Source: Rhipicephalus microplus (Eukaryota > Arthropoda > Arachnida > Ixodida > Ixodidae). Taken from it: a stretch of 64,000 nucleotides of DNA. Below, in pieces: positions 11,147-21,800 of the stretch (position 1 is its first letter; the number at the start of each line of letters is the position of its first letter). The stretch covers positions 82,817,447-82,881,446 of the forward strand of contig NC_134707.1 of the NCBI RefSeq assembly GCF_043290135.1, given 5' to 3'. Both the position numbers and the translations under genes were made by a program. The notes under the pieces are model-generated. The model was given only the letters and a program-made list of their open reading frames with translations, searched no databases and was not told where the DNA came from.

Positions 11147-12043
11147 CGATGTCTATGAGACCAAGTAAACTGATGTGGGATGCACATATAAGCAGCACAT
11201 ACACAAAAGCCTATCGCCAGCTAGGGTTCCTGCATCGAAAACTTGCATTGGCGCCTTCTAATGTAAAACTGACAGTATATAAATCTCTCATAAGGCCGAT
11301 CCTCGAGTACGCCCGCATTGTTTGGAACCCCCACCAAAAATATTGTTACGGCATATGTGATTACATTACTAAACGTAGCAATATCTTTCCAACAAATTAG
11401 AAATCGTACAACTCAAGGCCCTTCGCTTTATCTTTTCTAAGTATTCGAGGCATGACAGTGTCACTGAGCTGCGCAGGCGGGCGTGCTTACCGACCCTTGC
11501 AGCCCGTCGCCGTGTCTCTTCCTTAAAGTTTCTTTTTCTTTTGTATCACAACGGTTTAAACATAGATAAAGACAACTATACAAAGCTGCCTAACTATCAC
11601 TCCCTTCATACCAACCATAATAAGTGCATCAGACTATTCATGTCACGCTGTGACACTTTTAAATATTCATTCTTCCCATCACCAGTGGAATAGTGGAACA
11701 AACTGCCACGTGAATGCGTTAATCATTACTCTGCAGATGCACTTTTTCGGAATGTAGAAAGCCTGTTTTATGAAGAGTAAACGCAACTTTTTTTTTATGT
11801 TGGTAAGCGCTCCCGAGCACAATGATCACTGTACCACCTGCTGATACCTCGATGATGTTTTGTGACCTGCCCACGATTTTATGCAATTGCTTTCATCGTT
11901 CAAGTTTTCTTTTGCCCAGCATCTTGTGATTCTGCTTTTCTGCTACGTGCGATATTTCCTGGTTTGTACGCGACTGTGTATATTTGCCCGCCCACCCTGT
12001 ATGAGCCTCAGAAAGGCTTACAGTATTAAAAAAATAAAAATAA
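11147..12043 (+). mobile_element. 5'-truncated LINE 3' end inserted in gypsy C gag
   Basis: The frame SKLMWDAHISSTYTKAYRQL with SLIRPILEYARIVWNPHQ is the RT thumb/C terminus of a Jockey/CR1-like LINE. After a frameshift it continues LKALRFIFSKYSRHDSV and DTFKYSFFPSPVE. The element ends in an A-rich tail (about 12018-12043). The gypsy gag resumes at once with SWDIFKKRLRDIFG. No clear target duplication could be read. Confidence 0.7.
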
Positions 12044-12543
12044 ATCCCCAGCTGGGATATCTTCAAGAAGCGACTACGCGACATCTTTGGGGACCCGTCC
12101 GGTCGTCAAATGGAAGCGCGAAAAGAACTCGCCACTCTTGTGCAGTCCTCAACTGAGTCGTATGTCTCGTGCATAGAGGACGTGCTCCCATTGTGCCGCA
12201 AAGTGGACGAGCAAATGACAGAGAGGGACAAGGTGGGTCACATAGTCAAGGGCACCGCGGACGACACCTTCAACTTGCTCGTGTACACTTATGTCACGAC
12301 CGTGGATGTGATTATTAAAAAATGCCGCCACTTCGAAAGGGCCAGAAGCCGCCGTGTCCTGCCTCAATTTACGCGGCTACCAAACACGGCTGTTACATCT
12401 ACCTGCACCGATCTCAGTGCCGCACCACCCATGCAGGTTGCGCCAATAAACACCACTAATCATCACTAATCATCACCCATGCAGGAGGACGTGACACGTA
12501 TAGTTCGACGGGAGCTTAAGGCGTCAAGTCCGGCGCCATTTTT
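12044..12543 (+). pseudogene. Gypsy C gag, capsid part
   Basis: Readable as SWDIFKKRLRDIFGDP, SYVSCIEDVLPLCRKVDEQM and VGHIVKGTADDTFNLL, the conserved retrotransposon capsid region, then RRVLPQFTRLPNTA. The frame is lost after about 12460, and 12484-12537 reads EDVTRIVRRELKASSPAP. The NRF element interrupts it at 12544. The homologous stretch in gypsy A is about residues 100-200 of its gag. Confidence 0.75.
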
Positions 12544-13215
12544 TAGATGCGGAGCATCTAATACTCGAGGCTTGTAGTGCGGCGCCGTCCGCAAGCTTCC
12601 TCCTCCTTCTTCCACCATCTGTGCATCCCTTCCTCCTCTACACACCGCGCGCGCTTCACTCCTCCACCATCTGTGCACCCTTCCTCCTCTACACACCGCG
12701 TGCGCTTCTCCTCTTCACGAACATTCGCTAGCTGTATAATGTAGCGCGCATGCGCCGTCACGCTTCGAGAACATCGGCAGCTGACGCGCGCGCATGCGCC
12801 GTCGCGCTTCGAGAACATCGGCAGCTGACGCGCGCGCATGCGCCGCTGCGCTTCTCCCCCTTCTCGAACATTCGACAGCTGACAGCGCATGCGCCGTCGC
12901 GCTGTATATATACTCAAGGTCGGCGCTCGCTCGCTCAGTTGCCGCTCGTCGGTTGGTTTGTACGGCGCGTCGACGTCCAAGGTCGCGGTGAAATGAATTC
13001 CAACGAATCCACAAACACAATGATCGACGTCCATTCGACCAGCACCAGCTTTCGCATACGTGTGTACGTGTTCACTCATTTAACACCCCCTCCTACAACC
13101 ACGTTAACCAATTTAGCCATCGACCCAAGTAAGTCGCACTTTAACACCCCGTTAACCAATTATATGCTCCGCATCCTCCTCAGTGTTCCCCCGAGGGAAG
13201 CTGCGGGCAATTTTT
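12544..13215 (+). mobile_element. Unclassified NRF element, copy 1 (internally rearranged)
   Basis: One end is a palindromic hairpin TAGATGCGGAGCATCTA (12544-12560). The other is a conserved stretch from ATGCTCCGCATCC (13173) to GCTGCGGGCAA (13210). Copy 2 (17232-18097) carries the same ends and interior in reverse. The insertion splits gypsy C gag within a T run. Inside are pyrimidine-rich duplications, four spaced GCGCATGCGCC sites, a TATA box, an initiator and the start ATGATCGACGTCC; most of the coding part seen in copy 2 is replaced here. Class unknown: a Helitron-like or other non-autonomous DNA element is possible. Confidence 0.65.
12746..12940 (+). promoter_or_regulatory. Tandem NRF1/Ewg-like sites with TATA box and initiator
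   Basis: GCGCATGCGCC occurs at 12746, 12790, 12834 and 12885, spaced 44, 44 and 51 bp; each unit also carries CAGCTG or a close variant. GCGCATGCGC is the known palindromic target of NRF-1 (Erect wing in insects). TATATATA at 12905-12912 lies about 32 bp upstream of the A in TCAGTT (12935-12940), the arthropod initiator. This spacing matches a focused RNA polymerase II core promoter. Activity is inferred. Confidence 0.6.
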
Positions 13216-13700
13216 CACTTCCACTCGACCATGGCGCCGCACAAACGCCTCGTGTGGTCTCTGTTATTCAAGCCGCCATAAGGCAAGAAATTGCAAACCT
13301 CGGTTTTCCTGTGGCCTGCTCTGTCTCCCGAATCACCTCCAGACCGATGACAATAAATGCTTCGCGCCATGACTCATATTTTCTTCCGCGATCCCGCAAT
13401 CCGACGTAATGGAGAACAGCAGACGACAAGCCAATCTGCTTCCGCTGTCACCGAGTTGGCCATGTCTCCCGCTACTGTCGCAGCACTTGGACGCCCCACC
13501 GTTGCAGCCAATTTTCTTCTTCTCCTCGGCTATACGCAGACCCCCATCGGGATTCACCTCGCCGTGAGTATTCTGCTTCCGACGCCCCCTAACTGCCACT
13601 CTACCGCTCGTTCACCGTCACCGCAACGGCGCCGTTCTCCATAGCCCCAACCCCGCCGCTATCCATCGCCGACTAACTATGGATCTTCCAGGATGAAAAA
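13216..13700 (+). pseudogene. Gypsy C gag, C-terminal part with zinc knuckle
   Basis: The gag frame resumes as SLPLDHGAAQTPRVVSVIQ and later, after a frameshift near 13395, gives PICFRCHRVGHVSRYCR, an intact CX2CX4HX4C nucleic-acid-binding knuckle. The tail is Arg/Ser-rich, as in gypsy A. The frameshift and a stop at about 13408 inactivate it. Confidence 0.75.
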
Positions 13701-13734
13701 CTAGATTATGCAGCTCCTGGAAGTAGTGCTGCAT

Positions 13735-16700
13735 CAAGTGCGATTGATCCAAATCCTCCGTCGACGCTCCCCAATAATAAGAACTTGCTAGAAGTGCGTG
13801 CGGACGGTCTTTCTTTGACGGCTTTAGTTAACACTCGAGCTAAGGTGTCTATAATGAGTGCTCGTCTCTGTCGCAACCGCAAAAAAGTACTCGTTGTTGA
13901 TGGTGATTATGTCGTCACGCCTATTCCTGATGTTCTCCTGGCGCGCGACATCACTGTGCCACACTCAGTCGTAACCATGGCCTCAAACCGAACATGTCTG
14001 CCAATTATCAATTTTGGTTTCACGAAGCAAGTACTGCCACACGAAATTTCAGTCGCCAACTCGACCCTTAATAGACGCCCACGTCACTGCTTTTGCGGCA
14101 GACGCACGCTCCGATATTCCATGTCACCCGCAGAATGCCACATCACTCGATGAGGCCTTGCGCCCCATGATCAAACTGAAACTGAAACCTGAGCAGCCTG
14201 GCGCCCCATTCAGCCTTCTGGCTTCTACCGCGACATATTTGAAATTGACAGCAGTCCACTCGGTCAGACTTTCTCCTGAAGCACCGCATTAATACAGCTG
14301 ATTCTCCCCCCATTCATCGCTGAACATACCGGGTTTCTGCCACGGAGCGTAAGGTAATTCAAGAAGTCAACAAGATGCTTGCCAAAAAAACTATTGAACC
14401 CACCTCGAGCCCCCGGCATCTTCTGTTGTACTCGTTGAAAAGAAAGATGACACGTGGTGCTTCTGCTTTGATTACCGCCATCTTAATCGAATCACGAAAA
14501 AGAACGTTTACCCTTTGCCCCGAATTGATGACGTCCTCAATCGTCTCCACGGCCCGCGATACTTTTCTTCAATTGACCTACGTTCTGGCTATTGGAAGAT
14601 TGCGGTGGACGAGAAATACCAAGAAAAGACTGCGTTTTCAACTCCGGATGGCCTATACCGATTCAAGGTGATGCCGTTTGGACTATGCAACGCCCCAGCC
14701 ACGTTTGAGCGTATGATGGACTCGCTATTGCTAGGGTTCATGTGGTCAACATGCCTGTGTTACCTGGATGATGTCCTCGTATATTCGCCTACATTTGAGA
14801 CACACCTCTAGCGTTTGTCACTGGTTCTCGAAATCTTCCGCACTCCTGGCCTTCAACTGAATTCGTCGAAATGTCATTTCGGCCGCCAGCAGATTACGGT
14901 GTTGGGCCACCTTGTCTACGCATCAGGTGTGCAGCCTGACCCCGAGAAAATTCCTGCCGTCACGAGCTTTCCTGTACCCCAGTCTGTCAAGGACGTCCGC
15001 AGCTTTGTGGGACTTTGTTCCTATTTCAGAAGGTTCATCAAACATTTTGCAACGATCGCTCGACCACTCACCGACCTTCTGAAGAAACACGCGACTTTTA
15101 CGCGCGGTGCCACTCAAGCTGCCACTTTTTCTCATCTCATAACCCTTTTCACGACTCCACCTGTATTGGCCCACTTTGACCCGACTGCTCCGACAGAAGT
15201 CAGAACTGATGCGTGTGGTCACGGCATTGGAGTCGTCCTAGCCCAACGCCAGCGGGGATACGACCGAGTCATCACCTACGCTTGCCGCCTTCTAACAGCT
15301 GCCGAGCGCAACTATTCAATAACAGAGCATGAATGTCTTGCTTTTGTTTGGGCAGGCATGAAGTTTTGCCCATACTTATATGGCACGAGTTTCTCTGTAA
15401 TAATGGACCACCATGCGCTATGTTGCCTTTTGTCACTGAAGGATCCTACTGGCCGGCTTGGGCGCTGAGCTCTGCGACTGCAAGAGTATACCTACACGGT
15501 GACGTACAAGTCCGGACGTTTACATCAGGACGCAGACTGCCTGTCCCGCTACCCGGTTGCTGAGTCGAGCACTATGCGTGACACCCACACCGAGCCTTGC
15601 GTCTTTTCCCTTTCGCAAATGACATGCATCGGTGACGAGCAGCACCATGATGCATTCTTGCGGGCTATCATTGAGCGCCTCGAATCACCATCTTCCAATA
15701 AGTCCCATCGTTCATTTGTGCTCCACGATTGTGCATTATACCGCCAAAGTTTTGAGCTGGATGAACCGGCCCTGCTGCTTGTCATTGGAAACACCTTCGC
15801 TCGGAAGTTCTACATGAACTTCATGAGCTTCTGACTGCTGGTCACCTTGGTGTGTCACGCACTTACGACCGAATACGCCGGCGCTTCTCTTGGCCAGGGC
15901 TTGCACGCTCAGTCAGAAGATACGTTGCGGCTTGTGAGAAATGCCAGCACCGAAAACATCATTGACACTTCCCGCCAGATGCCTTCAACCACTTGACATT
16001 CCTTCAGGACCGTTCTTCCACGTTGGCTTGAACTTACTTGGCCCTTTCCCACTGTCTTCCTCGGGTAACAAGTGCATAGCCGTGGCCACCGACTACGCCA
16101 CGCGTTATGCCATCACACGAGCTCTTCCATCAAGCTGCGCCACAGATGTCACCTACTTCCTCCTCAAGGACGTTATTTTGCAACACGGAGCCCCACGGCA
16201 GCTGCTTACAGACCGTGACCGCACCTTTTTGTCGAAGGTGATAACCGACATCTTGCAGTCTAGTCAAACGAGACACAAGCTGACTACGTCGTACCACCGC
16301 GAACCAATGGACTCACGGACCATCTAAATCGAACACTTGCAAACATGCTCGCTAAGTATATTTCTACCAACCATACCGACTGAGATCTCGCGTTGCCGTA
16401 CGTCACATTTGCCTACAATTCTTCTCGCCATGACACTGCCGCTTACTCCCAATTTTTTTCTGCTGTATGGTCGAGAATGTACATTGCCCCTAGATACAGT
16501 CATTTCGTCTACCGTGACAACGACCAGCGAATATGCCCTTGACGCTATCACTCGGGCTGCCCACGCACGCGAAATCGCCCGCACTCGCTTCCTAGCCTCT
16601 CAAGAGAACCAGCGGCGTTTGTACGATCAACGGCACCGCGACGTGCACTTCTTACCCGGTTTATTGGTGCTGCTGTGGTCCCCGACCTGTCAAGTCAGCT

Positions 16701-16876
16701 TGTCGGAAAAACTTCTTTCCCGCTACACAGGTCCATATCGAGTCCCTCGTGAAATTACTCCTGGGACATACGAAATTGCCCCTGCTGTCCCATCGCCTTC
16801 AACTGCCTCACAGACCACCGATATCGTACACGTGTCACGCTTGAAGCCATACCACTTTCCCGCTGGCGTGATCTAG
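13735..16876 (+). pseudogene. Gypsy C pol (protease, RT, RNase H, integrase), multiply broken
   Basis: Domains in order: protease at 13785 (LTALVNTRAKVSIMS, so DTG reads NTR); RT from about 14450 with [26 protein letters not shown] and YLDDVLVY; RNase H near 15200 (RTDACGHGIG); integrase zinc region about 15815-15955 (HLGVSRTYDRIRRRF, CEKCQ); integrase core about 15990-16330 (first Asp reads Asn, VGLNLLGPF); and a GPY module (YTGPYRVPREI, about 16725). In-frame stops occur at 14809 (TAG) and 15466 (TGA), with frameshifts near 15815, 15955 and 16300. No chromodomain is seen. Confidence 0.85.
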
Positions 16877-16911
16877 ATGCGCCGAGACGGTGCTTTTGCC
16901 GCCGGGGATTA

Positions 16912-17081
16912 TGCTACATGCATGTTGGCATTTTGTGGGACGATGCGCGTGCGTGCCTGACGAAGAGGACGAAGAATGGTCTCCGCTCGATCGCTGGCGA
17001 ACCGGTCACGCCATCACTGCTGGTTTTAAGTACATCTCATCTACAGCCTCGTCGATACGGCGTCGCGTCTTATCCGTAATA
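16912..17081 (+). repeat. 3' LTR of gypsy C
   Basis: Begins TGCTACATGCATG and ends TAATA, in place of the TG...CA ends of the 5' copy. Followed directly by the ATAT duplication at 17082 and then by LINE E sequence. Confidence 0.85.
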
Positions 17082-17228
17082 ATATCTTCCACCACCCTTA
17101 CGACGGTCATGTACCAGCTATTAAGACGCCTTGTGGACGTACCAGGCCGGAAACACGTAGTGCATGCCGACGATGTAACCGTGCGCATGCATACCGGATA
17201 TATCGGTGAGAAGGAGGATGTCTCAAAA
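17082..17228 (+). pseudogene. LINE E, RT palm continuation
   Basis: Directly after gypsy C the frame reads SSTTLTTVMYQLLRRLVDVP and then HVVHADDVTVRMHTGYIG. HADD is the altered catalytic YADD box. The PQG motif that normally precedes this stretch is at about 10655, on the far side of gypsy C. The frame runs into an A run where NRF copy 2 is inserted. Confidence 0.75.
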
Positions 17229-17299
17229 AAAAATTGCCCGCAGCTTCCCTCGGGGGAACACTGAGGAGGATGCGGAGCATATAATTGGTTAACGGGGTG

Positions 17300-17656
17300 T
17301 TAATTGGGCGTGGCATACTGCTTGGCGCGCCACGCCGCTACCTCGGCGCGCTTGCGCTCGCGGGCAGCATCGGGATCGGCCTCTCGTCGCCGACGCTTGC
17401 ACTCGGCTTCCCGTTTTCGAAAGTCCGGGTCCTCTTGTCGACGCTTACGTTTCAAAGCGGCCGAATCCGGTGCTGCTGCTCGACGCTGACGTCTCTCAGC
17501 GGCTTCACGTTCTCTAAGTTGAGAATCTTCCGCTCGACGCCGAAGTTTACGTTCGGCGTCGCGAGCTCTTCTCCGCGCTGCCTTGTCTTCGGACGACTAC
17601 TTGGTTGCGGTTCCGCCAACACTTTGGCCGGCGCTGGTCGAAGGGACGTCGATCAT
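17300..17656 (-). pseudogene. NRF element open frame: Arg/Glu-rich repetitive protein, one stop
   Basis: The start ATG at 17656 lies downstream of the NRF promoter. The frame gives MIDVPSTSAGQSVGGTATK, a TAG at 17599, and then about 98 codons to TAA at 17300. The second part is highly charged, with repeats of the form RRxxExxDPDxRxRE (for example QEDPDFRKREAECKRRRRE), and probably forms a long helix or coiled coil. Its function is unknown; similar charged repeats occur at the N termini of some arthropod transposon and host proteins, which is only suggestive. Copy 1 retains MIDVHSTSTS at the same place. Confidence 0.5.
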
Positions 17657-17709
17657 TGCGACCTCGGACGTCGACGCGCCGTACAAACCAACCGACGAGC
17701 GGCAACTGA

Positions 17710-17910
17710 GCGAGCGAGCACCGACCTTGAGTATATATACAGCGCAACGGCGCATGCACTGTCAGCTGTCGAATGTTCGAGAAGGGGGAGAAGCGCAACG
17801 GCGCATGCGCGCGCGTCAGCTGCCGATGTTCTCGAAGCGCAACGGCGCATGCGCGCGCGTCAGCTGCCGATGTTCTCGAAGCGTGACGGCGCATGCGCGC
17901 TACATTATAC
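17710..17910 (-). promoter_or_regulatory. NRF1-like site array and core promoter, NRF copy 2
   Basis: Three GCGCATGCGC cores and one decayed one (GGCGCATGCACTG) lie at intervals similar to copy 1, with TATATATA and a TCAGTT initiator downstream on the minus strand. Retention of spacing in two diverged copies argues for function at the time of mobility. Confidence 0.55.
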
Positions 17911-18097
17911 AGCTAGCGAATGTTCGTGAAGAGAAGCGCACGCGGTGTGTAGAGGAGGAAGGGTGCACAGATGGTGGAGGAGTGAAGCGCGCGCGGTGTG
18001 TAGAGGAGGAAGGGATGCACAGATGGTGGAAGAAGGAGGAGGAAGCTTGCGGACGGCGCCGCACTACAAGCCTCGAGTATTAGATGCTCCGCATCTA

Positions 18098-18317
18098 AAA
18101 TAGCACCCAAAATTATTCCAGAGTACGCAATGGAAACACGCCTGCACACCACTATGGACACAACAGGGTTGGTCGTCATTCATGGGGGCTGAACCACGTT
18201 TGTTAAACCGAAAAAAACCGTGTTTTGAAGTTCCTATAGGCATTCGACCTATGTGATAGGAAAATTCACTATCGGAATATGACAACACATGGTTCCAACG
18301 CGTTACGCAGACCAAGA
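18098..18317. other. Probable LINE E sequence, unreadable
   Basis: Lies between NRF copy 2 and a Ruka SINE, within the span of LINE E. Only short broken frames are present; no motif recognised. Confidence 0.35.
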
Positions 18318-18567
18318 TTTGATTGATGATTAATTGATATGCGGGGACTGACGTCCGAGAACCACCGCATGATTATGAGAGGCGCCGTAGTGGAGCGCTC
18401 TGCAAGTTTTGACCACCTGGGGTTCTTTAACGTGCACCCAAATCTGAGAACACGGGCCTACAGCGTTTTTGCCTCCATCAGAGATGGAGCCACCGCAGCC
18501 GGAGCTCGATCCCATGACTTGCGGGTCCGCAGCCGAGAACGTTAACCACTAGACCACCGCGGCGGGG
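18318..18567 (-). mobile_element. Ruka-type SINE, copy 2 (degenerate)
   Basis: The same head and body as copy 1, in minus orientation, with more substitutions (for example a B-box region GATCGAGCTCC). It interrupts LINE E, whose frame is readable again from 18570. No clear target duplication. Confidence 0.75.
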
Positions 18568-18569
18568 AT

Positions 18570-18894
18570 GGAGAGCAGGAATCAAATTCTTTATGCTTTA
18601 CGCAGAATCACCAGCTGCACTTGTGCAGAAAGAGAACGTGAAATACGAAAGTTTCCTTGGGCTTTTATTGTCTCACGTGTCACGTATAGACTACCGTATC
18701 ATCCGGTCAACCGTACGCAGATGGTCAAGCTCATCTGGCTACTTACCGAGGTCAAACGTATTCCTACCACACGTCCAAGGCTCACACACCTTGATGCGCG
18801 GAAGAGGTGCAACAAGTTAAATAACCTGAACGAGCTGGGCGACAATCGTATCTACAAAATGAAGACAAAGGTTCGCGCAACAAATGCTGAGTGA
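18570..18894 (+). pseudogene. LINE E, C-terminal fragment
   Basis: The frame ESRNQILYALRRITS, then FIVSRVTYRLPYHPVNRTQM, matches the thumb/C-terminal region of tick I-like LINEs, where a xYRLPYHxLxRTQ motif follows RT. It ends at a TGA at 18892 without a recognisable RNase H. Together with 9830-10672 and 17082-17228 it defines one LINE stretched over 9 kb by insertions. Confidence 0.55.
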
Positions 18895-21800
18895 TATGCG
18901 CTTTGCTTCTCGTGTATGACATCAACCCATGTTGCGCAACGAAAAGGCGCCTTAAAAATCATGGTACTCTGCGAGAACGATGGCAAGCCACTTGAGCTTC
19001 GCATTTTTCTGAACAGGGGCTGAAATGACGGAAGAAGCTTGACGAAAGAGGCACTTTAACACGGACGAAAGATGAAAGCATATGAACGTTCGTTTGCGGA
19101 TGGCTCTCTATGCACTACCCAGTTAGGCCAGCGCAGCGATAAAGGTGCTGGTGGCAGCCTTTTTCGCAGCGCTGCCTTGGCGGACTCTGACACCTCTAAA
19201 TGTTCGGGTCCCACTAGAAATGATACACCAGCCTTCTACATGGCCATAAAGTCCTTTATTACTGAGCCATGCCAGGTCTCGGGAGCTATTTTTCAAATAA
19301 ACCCTAATGTATATACGTGAAACATAAATTGTAGTTCTGGTGCTGGCTATCCACAAAAAAGTACATATGTACTGCTGTGATATAGGCGTAACGGGGAGCT
19401 AACGTCAATTGTAGTTGGGCGCCATCTGCTGTAATTTATTTATCTAGCAGTGTCTAGCGCTATCATCCTCGCGAGAACTCAGCGCTTCATAATTGCTTAC
19501 CGCTTTTAGTGCAGATAATATCATTGTTGCTGTTGGCATCTTACCCAACTCTAAACAATTGGTTATATAAATTTTATGCGGCTGTCTAACGTAAGTCTCT
19601 GCGTTGATTTGTACTTATCTTCCGCGTCACTTCGCAATGTTTTACTCAATGAATGAATTACAACACAGTCACCTTCCGTCAACATGCTTTGCACAACATC
19701 GAATCCAAGGTACGCGAGATCTGCTGAATTTCTGTTCGGAAGAAAAACGCATAGAATACTGCTCGCCCAGTGATTACTCAGTGACGTTTTTTCGTGAGTG
19801 TGTTCCTGTCATTTTATTGCCCACCGACCTCCAGAAATATTTTCGACACAATATTCAGATAACTGCATGAGATGACTGCCTGAGGCATAGAAGCCCGAAA
19901 ACAAATGGCGCCTGTGCTATCCTTTCGGGCTGGTAGAGACGCTACGTCTTACATGAAGACACACGCTGAAATTGGCAGAGACAAACTTCAAGAATCTAAC
20001 ATCGCCTTTGGTTTATACAAGGTCCAATGCGTGTGGTTTCTATAAACGAAGTCGAACTCAGCACCCCCCTTTTCACGTACCCCTCTGTGTTGTCCTTCTC
20101 TAATGTAGCGCTACAATATTTTAAGTACAAATGTATCATCAATTAGCTCCGCAAACGCATTTTAAAGGCCAATAAAATTTGCATTAGTTGGTAAATCTTG
20201 TCAAATACGGCAATACATTCTGCTTGAAGCAATGCCTTGGCGCATGCCTGGATTATGTCTTGTTCCTTCTAGGGTGTGGGTGGTGCAACAGAGCTCTGGA
20301 GTTTAGGAAGTGTAGTAGGGGTACGGGAAGTGCTTCGCCCTCTTGAGTAACGGGCTTTCATTTTCCCATGTGTTTGACGTGTTCACGAGGACGGCAGTGA
20401 CGGAGGTGCACGCTCGGTTAACCAACATGATCAACAGATGCCCTTACCCTTCTCTTGAACGGGTGCCTCGGAACAACTTGAGTGAATCGCACACAAATCA
20501 TACGTGTACAATGATGTACAATGACATTCTACAACTCCTACTCACATTCTCTCGTTCCTGCTTTGTGACTCCGATCGTACTTCAATGCTCAATCCTTCTC
20601 TGGTGAAACAACTGATCTATGTCGCTTGTCGTAGCATACACCAATGGCTATCAATTATTTCCTTACACGATTGACCACCAGTACGGCACACGTGTTCTCT
20701 ATAGAGGGAATAGCTTAACGATTTTTATGACCTTGCTGACACTGCCGAACCTTACGATGTCGCTTCGAAGCTCGCTTGCTATAACGCCTCTTCCACAAAA
20801 CGAAATTAGGAGACCTGAGCCAGGGCTTTCATACATGCAGGAGGCAACAAAGCCTAGTGTTTTTCGGGGTATGAGCTACAGGTCATGAACGCTTGTTATG
20901 ACAATGCATGACTGTGCTTCATGTTGATCCCAAGTGCGAGTTTGCCATCTTCTATGCCGCCTTTCTTCCTTCACTACCTTATTTTTTTCTTCCCCGCAGG
21001 TAATGTAGTAAACCTAGTCTGTTCTTGGTTAATTTCCTTGCATATATGCTTCACTGATGTCTCTCCCTTCTTTTCACAGAAAACCGCGCATTCTCGAGTA
21101 CTTCCTCACGCTTCGTCAATAATTCTGGCGGACAATCTTTCATTATTGTTTTTCTTTCTGTCAGGCGGTGCAGCTGGCAAGGCAATTATACACTTAGGAT
21201 TAACGTTTGTTCAGCTTATGAAGTGTGAGGATATTTCCTGTTAGCGAGGCATTTTAATGGGCAGTCTTAGCTGCGTCATAAGGTAGACTTTAAGGTACTC
21301 CTAAGGTAAATGCAAGGAGTTCCGCCTGCAAAGACGAAGTAAGTGCCTTTTAATATTTTTCATACGAGACGTCAGGTGAATAAAACTGGCCTTACTACTC
21401 GAGTACTAATACTGTAACAGCTTTAGTATTAATGACTAAAACTAGAGCGCATTTGACTACGTTTTGAGTGTGTATTCATAAGTTCTATTGCAGACTTCAT
21501 CCATTCTTCCCAAGCTGGGGTACCCAATATTCTGCCATTTTAGGGGGAAAATGGTAACGAGCCAATAACCTGTAACCCTACCAATACTAATAAGAAGCAC
21601 ACGTTTAAAGGACAGTGTGTAATATGAGCGTGAACCCACACTGTTAAAACGTGAGAAGAGCCGCTTCAAGAAGCCACCCAAAACGTCCTCAAGTAATCGT
21701 TGTTCGAATTTATTAAAACATTTCGTTACATCTTAACTCGCACACCTTATAAATTATTAGGCTTTGTCACGTGCTTGAGTACAAGTATGGGTCGTACGCT

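Larger units (their letters stand above)
10673..17081 (+). mobile_element. Decayed Ty3/gypsy element C, inserted in LINE E
   Basis: Two LTRs of about 170 bp (10673-10842 and 16912-17081) enclose gag and pol in plus orientation. The target duplication ATAT is present on both sides (10669-10672 and 17082-17085). Removing the element and one ATAT restores the LINE E reading frame, which fixes both ends to the base. Gag is interrupted by a LINE fragment (11147-12043) and by an NRF element (12544-13215). Stops, frameshifts and altered catalytic residues show the element is old. Confidence 0.9.
17232..18097 (-). mobile_element. Unclassified NRF element, copy 2 (more complete)
   Basis: This is the reverse-complement relative of 12544-13215. 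On the minus strand it runs from the hairpin TAGATGCGGAGCATCTA (18097-18081) through two purine/pyrimidine-rich repeats (about 18050-17940), a GCGCATGCGC array, TATA box and initiator, an open frame, and ends at the motif with ATGCTCCGCAT and GCTGCGGGCAA (about 17280-17232). Both flanks are A runs. It lies in LINE E only about 150 bp beyond gypsy C. The two copies therefore form a long inverted repeat around most of gypsy C. Confidence 0.65.

Noticed and set aside
12558..13079. Long Arg/Ala-rich frames on both strands over the NRF repeats (also 17583-18083)
   Set aside because: They are produced by GC-rich tandem units in the promoter region; no start context or conserved domain, and the real frame begins downstream of the initiator.
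13785..14153. Stand-alone aspartic protease gene
   Set aside because: It is the protease domain of gypsy C pol with the catalytic triad lost.
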